Shown piece after piece: positions 1 to 7,120 of a DNA stretch of 64,000 bases. Position 1 is the stretch's first letter. Every line of letters starts with the position of its first letter. A model generated the notes under the pieces. That model did not search any database. It had not been told where the DNA came from and saw only the letters and a program-made list of their open reading frames with translations. Source of the DNA: Sneathiella sp. P13V-1 (GTDB lineage: Bacteria; Pseudomonadota; Alphaproteobacteria; Sneathiellales; Sneathiellaceae); contig NZ_WYEU01000001.1 in the NCBI RefSeq assembly GCF_015143595.1, positions 992,001 to 1,056,000 of the forward strand, written 5' to 3'. The position numbers and the translations under genes were made by a program.

Positions 1-1
1 T

Positions 2-1540
2 GAGAAAATCTTCAACAAGAACGCCGTGGGTGTTGCAGGCGGTAAAACACTGCACGCCGGTTCCGACGTTCGTGTGAAAGTGAACATCGTTGGCTCTCAG
101 GATACAACAGGCCTGATGACATCTCAGGAACTGGAAGCCATGGCGGCGACCGTTATTTCCCCAACAGTGGACGGTGCCTATCAGTCCGGCTGTCACACAG
201 CGTCTGTTTGGGATTCCAAAGCGCAGACAAATATTCCAAAACTCATGAGCTTCATGAACCGTTTTGGTCTGATCACTGCGCGCGATCCAAAAGGCAAATA
301 TCACGCCATGACAGACGTGATCCACAAAGTGCTGAACGACATCACTGTGGATGACTGGGCGATCATTATCGGTGGTGACTCTCACACCCGTATGTCCAAA
401 GGTGTGGCCTTCGGTGCCGATAGTGGTACGGTTGCGCTGGCCCTTGCCACAGGTGAGGCGACAATGCCAATTCCTGAATCTGTGAAAGTGACCTTTAAAG
501 GCCACATGAAGCCTTACATGGATTTCCGTGATGTTGTGCATGCAACACAGGCGCAGATGTTGAAACAGTTCGGCGAAAACGTCTTCCAGGGCCGCATCAT
601 CGAAGTTCACATCGGCACATTGCTGGCGGACCAGGCCTTTACATTCACTGACTGGACTGCGGAAATGAAGGCGAAAGCCTCCATCTGTATTTCTGAAGAT
701 GCAACGCTGATTGAATCTCTGGAAATTGCGAAAAGCCGCATTCAGATCATGATCGACAAGGGTATGGAAAATGAAGCCAAAACCCTGCAGGGTCTGATCG
801 ATAAAGCGAATGCACGTATCGCAGAGATCAAATCTGGTGAGAAACCAGCTTTGAGACCAGATGATAACGCGAAATACTACGCCGAAGTTGTTGTGGATCT
901 GGACATCATTGATGAGCCAATGATCGCCGACCCAGACGTAAACAACCCGGATGTATCCAAGCGTTATACTCACGATACAATTCGTCCGGTTTCCTACTAC
1001 GGTGGTGACAAGAAGGTTGATCTTGGCTTTATCGGCTCCTGCATGGTCCATAAAGGCGACATGATCATTCTGTCTCAGATGCTTCAGAATCTTGAGAAAA
1101 TCCACGGTGAAGTGAAGTTCAACGCGCCGCTTGTTGTGGCCCCTCCAACCTACAACATTGTGGATGAGCTGAAAGCGGAAGGCCGTTGGGAAACTCTGCA
1201 GAAATATGCTGGTTTCGAATTTGACGATGCAAATCCGAAAACAACCGCCCGTAAAGAATATGACAATATTCTGTATCTTGAGCGTCCAGGCTGTAACCTC
1301 TGCATGGGTAACCAGGAAAAAGCGGAAAAAGGTGACACTGTAATGGCGACATCTACTCGCTTGTTCCAGGGCCGCGTTGTGGAAGACACTGACGAGAAGA
1401 AGGGCGAGTCTCTGCTGGCCTCTACTCCAGTTGTGGTTCTCTCTACTATCCTCGGCCGGACACCAAATATGGATGAATATAAAGCCGCTGTTGAAGGTAT
1501 TGATCTGACTAAGTTCACACCGTCAACAATGCAACACTAA
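2..1540 (+). CDS. acnB: Aconitate hydratase B, C-terminal part (5' end outside window)
   Basis: Bifunctional aconitase B / 2-methylisocitrate dehydratase, a cytoplasmic TCA-cycle [4Fe-4S] enzyme interconverting citrate and isocitrate. The reading frame is open from base 2, so the first in-frame GTG (base 26) is not the real start; about 512 of the usual ~865 residues are present. Near-verbatim AcnB stretches are visible, such as GGDSHTRMSKGVAFGADSG and PECSV-type substrate motifs. The three cluster cysteines are in place: one in GSCMVHKGD (codon at base 1040) and two in RPGCNLCMGNQEKA (codons at bases 1292 and 1301). The gene ends just before a strong rho-independent terminator. The length and conservation leave little doubt; aconitase A is excluded by the B-type domain order and the C-terminal cluster cysteines. 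Confidence 0.97.
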   Translation, partial: EKIFNKNAVGVAGGKTLHAGSDVRVKVNIVGSQDTTGLMTSQELEAMAATVISPTVDGAYQSGCHTASVWDSKAQTNIPKLMSFMNRFGLITARDPKGKYHAMTDVIHKVLNDITVDDWAIIIGGDSHTRMSKGVAFGADSGTVALALATGEATMPIPESVKVTFKGHMKPYMDFRDVVHATQAQMLKQFGENVFQGRIIEVHIGTLLADQAFTFTDWTAEMKAKASICISEDATLIESLEIAKSRIQIMIDKGMENEAKTLQGLIDKANARIAEIKSGEKPALRPDDNAKYYAEVVVDLDIIDEPMIADPDVNNPDVSKRYTHDTIRPVSYYGGDKKVDLGFIGSCMVHKGDMIILSQMLQNLEKIHGEVKFNAPLVVAPPTYNIVDELKAEGRWETLQKYAGFEFDDANPKTTARKEYDNILYLERPGCNLCMGNQEKAEKGDTVMATSTRLFQGRVVEDTDEKKGESLLASTPVVVLSTILGRTPNMDEYKAAVEGIDLTKFTPSTMQH

Positions 1541-1563
1541 GCCTTAGCTTAAACCGACAAAAT

Positions 1564-1600
1564 AAAAGCAGCGCTCAAGAAATTGGGCGCTGCTTTTTTG
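1564..1600 (+). terminator. Rho-independent terminator of acnB
   Basis: An 11-bp stem AAAAGCAGCGC (1564-1574) pairs with GCGCTGCTTTT (1587-1597) and runs into a T-tract. It ends acnB and also lies just beyond the convergent solute-binding protein gene. Confidence 0.9.
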
Positions 1601-1613
1601 TGCTTGAAAACGA

Positions 1614-2420
1614 CTAACTGCTTCCAGGTTTTCTGAGTTCTTTCCATTGCAGGAAACTCTCTTCCTGAACACGGTCGAGAGTACCGTCCCCGGCAAATCG
1701 TTCAATCAGCAGGTTTATTTCAGGTAATAACTCCCGGCAGGGGGAGTTTTTGGAAATCATAATTGATGCCTGCCCAAAGCCAACAGGGTGCGGAAGAATG
1801 TTAAAGAGGTCAGACAGGCCTCGTTTCTCAACCTGAACTTTAAAGGGGTATAAGCTGGAGATGATGTAGTCGACGCGGCCATGCTGTAACAAGGAAATCA
1901 GGGTGGAAAAATCGTCTGCCGCTGTCACATTCAGGTGTTTTTTCCGATAAAGATCAAATTCCTCACCATAACTCTCTCCCCGCACTGCTGCGCCATGCTT
2001 TCCTATCAAATCAGGCCACTTCTGAAATTCAAACCCCTGATTATTAAGGGTAATAATAACGATGGGATCTTTTCTGGTGGTTGACGTGAAGACAAAATGT
2101 TTGGCACGTTCTTCGGTATAGTAGGCCCCATTTACAAGATCCAGATCACCCGCTTTGGCGCTATGGACCACTCTTTTCCACGGGCCGACCTCAACAAACG
2201 TAATTGGGATTTTTAAATTTTCCCCAATTAACCGGACCAACTCATTATTTGCCCCTCTAAAGACATTGTCGCTGACCCAGGAAAAAGGGGGGTAATTAGG
2301 ATGGCCGCCAGCTATGAGTTTCGTGCAGCTACTGGCAAAAGCAGTCGTGCTGAAAGAAAAGGTTATAATCAGCATTAATCCAAATCTAATTGCCTGTATG
2401 GCTGTCATAGATACTCTCAT
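1614..2420 (-). CDS. Family-3 periplasmic solute-binding protein (orphan)
   Basis: Periplasmic binding protein of the SBP_bac_3 type, normally the receptor of a polar amino-acid ABC importer, or a stand-alone member of the same fold. A signal peptide covers about residues 1-30 (hydrophobic run then TTAFASS). The mature part begins with the typical GGHPNYPPFSW strand and contains GDLDLVNGAYYTEERAKHF, matching the ligand-binding lobe, and later a YIISSLYPF hinge segment. About 268 residues, normal for the family. I chose ATG 2420 because GGAGAG lies at a proper distance upstream; GTG 2423 or ATG 2408 are also possible. No permease or ATPase gene adjoins it, so the ligand and partner are unknown; it may serve a distant transporter. 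It converges on acnB. Confidence 0.8.
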   Translation of the reverse strand: MRVSMTAIQAIRFGLMLIITFSFSTTAFASSCTKLIAGGHPNYPPFSWVSDNVFRGANNELVRLIGENLKIPITFVEVGPWKRVVHSAKAGDLDLVNGAYYTEERAKHFVFTSTTRKDPIVIITLNNQGFEFQKWPDLIGKHGAAVRGESYGEEFDLYRKKHLNVTAADDFSTLISLLQHGRVDYIISSLYPFKVQVEKRGLSDLFNILPHPVGFGQASIMISKNSPCRELLPEINLLIERFAGDGTLDRVQEESFLQWKELRKPGSS

Positions 2421-2520
2421 CACTCTCCATCACTTGAAGTAATAATATATAGTAGATTTTAAAAAGATAAATATATTAGCCGTAACTAATTATAGGGATG
2501 TGGGTTTTAGAGAATATCCA

Positions 2521-2550
2521 TGAAAAAGGCCGCTGGTAAGCGGCCTTCAT
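2521..2550 (-). terminator. Terminator of the NMT1-type ABC importer genes
   Basis: Perfect 8-bp stem AAGGCCGC (2526-2533) / GCGGCCTT (2540-2547) with a 6-base loop. On the minus strand it is followed by TTTTTC, and it lies 23 bases past the permease stop. Confidence 0.85.
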
Positions 2551-2569
2551 TTTGAGTGTTAGAAACCGA

Positions 2570-3328
2570 TTAATTCGCTTCGCGCTCAGCCCAACCGGCG
2601 AAGATTTTCTCCAGCACCACCACTACGTAATAAAGCGCGATACCCAGAAGGGCGAGGGCAATGAGAACGGCAAACATAAGCGGATAGTCCGCGTTGATTT
2701 TGCCGCTATCAAACAGGTGCCCAAGACCCCGACCATGTGGTTCAACAATCTCCATCAGGTTGGTTCCGATGAAGGCCAATGTCACTGCCACTTTCAACGC
2801 GCCGAAAAATTCTGGCAGTGTTTTCGGCAAGGCTATTTTACGGAAAATGGTGAGCTTGCTTGCGCCCAAGGAATGCAGGATATCCCGATATTCAGGCTCC
2901 AGCGTGCTAAGGCCGATGGAGATACTCACCGCGATCGGGAAGAAGGAGATCATGAAGGCGATCAGGATCGTATTCATGTCATGCTGTCCCACAAACAACA
3001 GGGCGACAACAGGCACAACCGTTGCCTTTGGTACCGCGTTAAAGCCAACCAAAAGCGGATACAGCGCTTCACGCATGGTGCGGGAGAAGCCCATGATCAT
3101 GCCAAGACCAAGCCCGAAAACAACCGCCAGCAAAAGGCCGACAATTGTCCTCCACAAAGTATCCCAGCCATATTCCAGAAACAGCGGCCAGTGCTTTAAG
3201 AAAGCCGGTCCCAGATCAGAAGGGGAGGCCATCACATAGTTCGGCCAGCTATTCACCCAAACAAGCGCTTCCCAAAGGAGCGCGAAAATAACGAGGGCGA
3301 GCACAGGAATTCCAAATTTACGGATCAT
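2570..3328 (-). CDS. ABC transporter permease, NMT1/nitrate-sulfonate-taurine type
   Basis: Inner-membrane permease of a SsuC/TauC/ThiX-like importer. About 252 residues with roughly six hydrophobic segments. The cytoplasmic EAA loop is visible as DILHSLGASKLTIFRKIALP, the coupling site for the ATPase. The frame extends upstream to 3421, but the start at 3328 (MIRKFGIPVLALVIF) is preferred: it lies two bases after the ATPase stop, has GGAGG upstream inside the ATPase gene, and removes a non-membrane extension. Gene order is binding protein, ATPase, permease on the minus strand, with near-overlap between ATPase and permease, so they are translationally coupled. The substrate cannot be read from the permease. 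Confidence 0.92.
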   Translation of the reverse strand: MIRKFGIPVLALVIFALLWEALVWVNSWPNYVMASPSDLGPAFLKHWPLFLEYGWDTLWRTIVGLLLAVVFGLGLGMIMGFSRTMREALYPLLVGFNAVPKATVVPVVALLFVGQHDMNTILIAFMISFFPIAVSISIGLSTLEPEYRDILHSLGASKLTIFRKIALPKTLPEFFGALKVAVTLAFIGTNLMEIVEPHGRGLGHLFDSGKINADYPLMFAVLIALALLGIALYYVVVVLEKIFAGWAEREAN

Positions 3329-3329
3329 A

Positions 3330-4118
3330 TCAGTGTCCCTCCATGTCGCGGCCCTGGGCGATCTGAATCTGATGGCGAAGGGTCGCCAGCATTTCCACTG
3401 CAGGCCCTTCATAGAGATCATCCAGTGTCCGATCAGGACCTAGCGGAACGTCCATGACAAACTGTGTTTTCGCCGGACGGCCGGACAAAACCACAACCTG
3501 ATCCGCAAGGAAAATGGATTCGCGCAAATCGTGGGTGATCAGAAGGCAGGTAAACTGCTCTTTATGGCGAAGGTCATGCATGATCTGCCACAGATCCTCA
3601 CGGGTGAAGGCATCCAGCGCGCCAAACGGTTCATCCATGATGAGAACATCCGGACGATGAACAAGAGCCCGACACAGGGAGGCACGCTGACGCATCCCGC
3701 CTGAAAGCTCGGACGGTTTTTTATCTTCAAACCCTTCAAGGCCCACCATGGCCAGAAGTTCGCGGCCACGATCTTCCCGTTCTTTTTTAGAAAGATTATT
3801 GGGCACAATTTCAAGGGGCAGCAGCACATTATCAAGAATGCTTCGCCATTGAAGTAGTACCGGATTTTGAAACGCCATACCCACGTTGGAACGCGGACCG
3901 GTTACCGGCTCCCCGTCCACGGAGACGGTCCCGCGATCGGGGATCATCAAGCCGGCGATAAGGCGTGTAAGGGTAGATTTGCCGCAGCCGGAGGGTCCGA
4001 CCACAGCCGTAAAGGCACCAGGGGAGATATCGACGTTCAGCCCGTTCAGCACATGCAGAGGGCCCGTGTCGGTCTTAAAGGTATGGTGCACATCAGAAAT
4101 GGAGATATGTGAACTCAT
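3330..4118 (-). CDS. ABC transporter ATP-binding protein, SsuB/TauB/ThiZ type
   Basis: Cytoplasmic ATPase that powers the adjoining importer. 262 residues with Walker A (GPSGCGKST, around residue 41), Q-loop (AFQNPVLLQW), signature LSGGMRQRASLCRAL, Walker B LIMDEPFGALD and the switch histidine in LLITHDLRES. The domain organisation matches the nitrate/sulfonate/taurine and thiamine-precursor class. It sits between the binding-protein gene, separated by a hairpin, and the permease, which starts two bases after its stop. Confidence 0.95.
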   Translation of the reverse strand: MSSHISISDVHHTFKTDTGPLHVLNGLNVDISPGAFTAVVGPSGCGKSTLTRLIAGLMIPDRGTVSVDGEPVTGPRSNVGMAFQNPVLLQWRSILDNVLLPLEIVPNNLSKKEREDRGRELLAMVGLEGFEDKKPSELSGGMRQRASLCRALVHRPDVLIMDEPFGALDAFTREDLWQIMHDLRHKEQFTCLLITHDLRESIFLADQVVVLSGRPAKTQFVMDVPLGPDRTLDDLYEGPAVEMLATLRHQIQIAQGRDMEGH

Positions 4119-4154
4119 GATGTCACTTCTGGAAAAATTCAGGCCAAAATAAAA

Positions 4155-4180
4155 GAAGAGGCCTCAGATGGGGCCTCTTC
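4155..4180 (-). terminator. Intercistronic hairpin / partial terminator between binding protein and ATPase
   Basis: Perfect 9-bp stem GAAGAGGCC (4155-4163) / GGCCTCTTC (4172-4180); on the minus strand it is followed by an interrupted T-rich stretch (TTTTATTTT). Such hairpins after binding-protein genes often reduce expression of the membrane components relative to the receptor. Confidence 0.75.
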
Positions 4181-4204
4181 CCGTTGATATAGATGTTGCC
4201 GTGC

Positions 4205-5224
4205 TTATTTCAGCATCAGGCTGCCATCTTTTGGCAGATAAGCGTCCGTATAGATCGCGCCGATATCTGGTGTGTTCTGGAACTTGTAGTTCTCACCCAG
4301 CTGCATAAGAGCTTTCTTCATGCGCGCCATGTCGATACCACCCATGCCATTGGCTTTGGTGTAATCTGTGACAACATTCTGGTCGATAGACAGTTTCAGG
4401 CGACGTGTTTCGAGCGCGACGTCAGAAGCAGGGTTGCGTTTAGCAACCATCTTTGCGCCTGCTTCTGGGTCTGCAATCACATCGTTCCAGCCTTTTGCAA
4501 CCGCAGACAGGAAGTTTGTCACTGTCCCTGCATTGGCTTTAGCAAAGTCTGTGTTCACGATGATGGCATTACCATAAAGGCTGAGGCCGTGATCTGCCAT
4601 CAGCAGAACTTTGATGTCATCTTCGGCAACACCCAAACGAACCAGGTTCAGAAAGCTGGAGAAGGAAAAGCCTGTGATCGCGTCAACATTACCTTCGGCA
4701 AGCATTGGCTCACGTGTTGGGAAACCAACTGGCTCCACTTTGATTTTGGACATGTCCAGACCGTTGGCAGCGGCAAAAGCCGGGAACTGTGCCCATGCGC
4801 CATCAGGTGGCGGTGCACCCAGAACCTTACCTTCAAGATCTTTCGGGCTGCTCACGCCTTGGGACGCACGACCCACAACAGCGAAAGGAGGCTTATCATA
4901 CACCATCATCACGGCTGTGACAGGCGCACCTGGATTTTGATCAAGGAATTTGATCAGGCTGTTGATATCCGCAAAGCCAAGCGGAAACTTGCCTGTGGCA
5001 ACCTTTGGAATGGCGTCCAATGAGCCTTTACCAGCAGAGATTTCTACATCAAGGCCAGCTGCTTTGAAGTGACCGTTATCTACAGCGGCGAAATAAGCAG
5101 CACTTGGACCTTCAAATTTCCAGTCGAGTGCGAACGGAATTTTTGTGTCTGCTGCGGCGCCAGACAGTGCCGCGCCCATGACCCCCGCTGCCGCTGTCAA
5201 AGACAGGACAAGTTTCTTTAACAT
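4205..5224 (-). CDS. NMT1/THI5-family ABC transporter substrate-binding protein
   Basis: Periplasmic receptor of the importer. 339 residues with a signal peptide (about 1-25, ending SGAAA) and the NMT1/THI5 fold: FALDWKFEGPSAAYFAAVDNG near the mature N terminus, then GYxxEI-like strand GLDVEISAGKGS, and a GNVDAITGFSF lobe. The family binds thiamine or pyrimidine precursors, riboflavin, nitrate, sulfonates or related small molecules; a thiamine/pyrimidine-precursor ligand is a guess, since no biosynthetic or salvage gene and no TPP riboswitch is seen beside it. ATG 5224 has GGGAGC at good spacing. First gene of the three-gene transport unit. Confidence 0.9.
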   Translation of the reverse strand: MLKKLVLSLTAAAGVMGAALSGAAADTKIPFALDWKFEGPSAAYFAAVDNGHFKAAGLDVEISAGKGSLDAIPKVATGKFPLGFADINSLIKFLDQNPGAPVTAVMMVYDKPPFAVVGRASQGVSSPKDLEGKVLGAPPPDGAWAQFPAFAAANGLDMSKIKVEPVGFPTREPMLAEGNVDAITGFSFSSFLNLVRLGVAEDDIKVLLMADHGLSLYGNAIIVNTDFAKANAGTVTNFLSAVAKGWNDVIADPEAGAKMVAKRNPASDVALETRRLKLSIDQNVVTDYTKANGMGGIDMARMKKALMQLGENYKFQNTPDIGAIYTDAYLPKDGSLMLK

Positions 5225-5703
5225 ATTTTATTGCTCCCAATATCAGATAAAATCTTGCCTCTATGACAGCAGATTGATGGACTTCAATCAAGTAAGAATT
5301 GTGCCAATTTAGTAGGCGAACCTAGTCTATAATTTCATCATCCTGCTGATTTTGCAGTCATTTCCTGAACCGCGGGTGAAAAAGTGAGGAAAGGGGGTGA
5401 AACTGTCAGAAAGTTCGGATTCACTTCAATCGCTTATAGCTTTGCTATAAAACAACGGAGCGGGTTGAGAAAACTGACTACAAAAGCGTCCTTCGCCTTC
5501 TCAACCGGGTTCAACCTGAAAAGTGAAACGGGACCTTGTGTTTAGCAGTTTTTATTGCACCATATAAAATTCAATAAAAATAATGTATGTTTTTGTTATG
5601 AAGAGGTTGGGCGAGATTTTTTGAACCTTTTTCGGATAGCCAACGACCAAGCATTATCCAAGTTCAATTGCTGCCCTGAAAAAGATCAGGAAGGAAGGAT
5701 AAT
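5225..5703. other. 479-base non-coding region with two inverted repeats
   Basis: Divergent promoter region between the importer operon and the secreted-protein gene. I see no convincing ORF or riboswitch. It contains TTATAGC-TTT-GCTATAA (5434-5450) and, further on, GGTTGAGAA (5463-5471) matching TTCTCAACC (5498-5506). The stretch 5560-5620 is A/T rich and could hold the promoter of the downstream gene. Confidence 0.6.
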
Positions 5704-6975
5704 ATGTTTAAGTATACGTCAAAGATCCTGAAGTTTGGCCTAGTAGCCTCTACAGTTTTAAGCACTGGTTCCGCGGTGGCGGCATCGGCACAGTATTCCG
5801 AATATATTGAGAGCATCTCTTTTGAGAGAAAAGCAGGCGTTCATATCGATGTTGTGTTGGAGAATGTCTCCCCAAACAAACATGTGGATAATGTCAAAAT
5901 CTTTCCAAAATCAGCCAATATACCAATCGAGTTTGATGGAACGGTAAGGTGTGAAAAAGACCGCAAAGTGGATTATCACGGCGCCAAGCTTTATTTTGGG
6001 GATGTTTCTCTGTTCGTTGACATGATCAATGTCGGTAATGCAGTTGATCTGGGAACATATTTTCCTAGTTACTATGAATGGACAGGAACCAGATGGGCAA
6101 ATGAATCTGGCAATAATGAAGCGTTTAATCTCTCGCTACTGACTGTTAAAAACCTGCCTGCCAATCTGCGTATTGACCCGGTAGCGGAGCTTAACAAAAA
6201 ACTGCAGGCCCATATGGCAGGTGGTAAAAGCAAGGCTTCCTTCTATCAGAAAGAACAGTTTATTGAACTCACCCGTCCGGTGACCCTTGCGGCGGCCTGT
6301 GAGAAATATATTTCTGCGGGGAAAGTTCCAAAAAAATGGGGATATAGAACTGCGAATGTCAAATTTGTCATTCGGTACGCGGGTGATCCCGAGGTTAACG
6401 AAACAGGAAAACTCAATCCGGTGCTAGGTAACAACCAGCCGGGGGGTGGAAATATTAATCAGAACTTGCCCTTGCAATTGACGGAAGCAACCTTCCAACC
6501 AAATATACCTCATTATATCGGCAAATGTGTGCCTAATCAGGATCCTAAAATCCGCTTTAACTTCAAAGGAAGCGGAAAGGGTAGCATCCAGTTTATCATC
6601 GAAGATGGCAGCAGCCCGGTCTACTCAACTCCTGTGATCGCCTATGATTCAAAAAGCCAGCATAATCGCTATCATGATTTCGACTATCCTTTGAAAGCCA
6701 AGATGGCGCAGAAAGCGGCTTGGAAAGTGGTCAACCAAACCATCAACCACAATCTTAAGATCCGAGCGAAGGTAAAAACGGCAGGTAGCAATGATTGGGG
6801 ACCTTATCAAAACTTCGGTCAGGCAGTGTGGAAGCATCGTTGCACACCACAAACGACTGTCCCAGGGTCCAACGGCGGAAAAGTATTCAACCCTCAAAAC
6901 TCAAACCCCGGAGACAAGCTGCAAATTCAGTTGAACAACACCTCTCCAAAGCCAGCGCGTAAAAGTAGTGACTAG
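5704..6975 (+). CDS. Secreted protein of unknown function
   Basis: 423 residues that I do not recognise. A signal peptide covers about residues 1-29 (lysine start, hydrophobic core, ending AVAASA), so the protein is exported. The body is rich in beta-prone, polar sequence; four or five cysteines outside the signal peptide could form disulfides (in VRCEKDRK, LAAACEKY, YIGKCVPNQ and KHRCTPQ). A glycine/asparagine-rich linker around residue 240 (NQPGGGNINQN) divides it into two parts, and the C-terminal tail is again Asn/Pro/Gly rich. No membrane anchor or sortase signal is seen. AGGAAGG lies 5-10 bases before ATG, a strong ribosome-binding site. It precedes the barrel/sigma/subtilase set by 145 bases, separated by a hairpin, so it may be a separate unit of the same surface system. 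Confidence 0.75.
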   Translation: MFKYTSKILKFGLVASTVLSTGSAVAASAQYSEYIESISFERKAGVHIDVVLENVSPNKHVDNVKIFPKSANIPIEFDGTVRCEKDRKVDYHGAKLYFGDVSLFVDMINVGNAVDLGTYFPSYYEWTGTRWANESGNNEAFNLSLLTVKNLPANLRIDPVAELNKKLQAHMAGGKSKASFYQKEQFIELTRPVTLAAACEKYISAGKVPKKWGYRTANVKFVIRYAGDPEVNETGKLNPVLGNNQPGGGNINQNLPLQLTEATFQPNIPHYIGKCVPNQDPKIRFNFKGSGKGSIQFIIEDGSSPVYSTPVIAYDSKSQHNRYHDFDYPLKAKMAQKAAWKVVNQTINHNLKIRAKVKTAGSNDWGPYQNFGQAVWKHRCTPQTTVPGSNGGKVFNPQNSNPGDKLQIQLNNTSPKPARKSSD

Positions 6976-6981
6976 AACAGG

Positions 6982-7009
6982 ATGGGCACCGGAGCGATCC
7001 GGTGCCCAT
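6982..7009 (+). terminator. Perfect 12-bp hairpin with GCGA loop after the secreted-protein gene
   Basis: ATGGGCACCGGA (6982-6993) pairs fully with TCCGGTGCCCAT (6998-7009) around a GCGA tetraloop. No T-tract follows, so it may act as an mRNA 3' end protector or a factor-aided terminator rather than a classical intrinsic one. Confidence 0.55.
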
Positions 7010-7120
7010 GGCATTCGGGCAACAACAAAAAATCGCGTGACCCTAGGTGTCGACTAATGCTTTTTGCTGATTTTTAAATTAGTGATATACATCTCGCGGG
7101 TCGTGCCTAATAAAAAGTGA

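Noticed and set aside
4193-5023. Long plus-strand frame opposite the NMT1-type binding protein
   Set aside because: It lies wholly antisense to a gene with clear signal peptide and family motifs; no ribosome-binding site or recognisable domain.
5225-5330. TPP riboswitch upstream of the NMT1-type importer
   Set aside because: No conserved TPP-aptamer core (CUGAGA / ACCUGA type segments) is seen on the transcribed strand.
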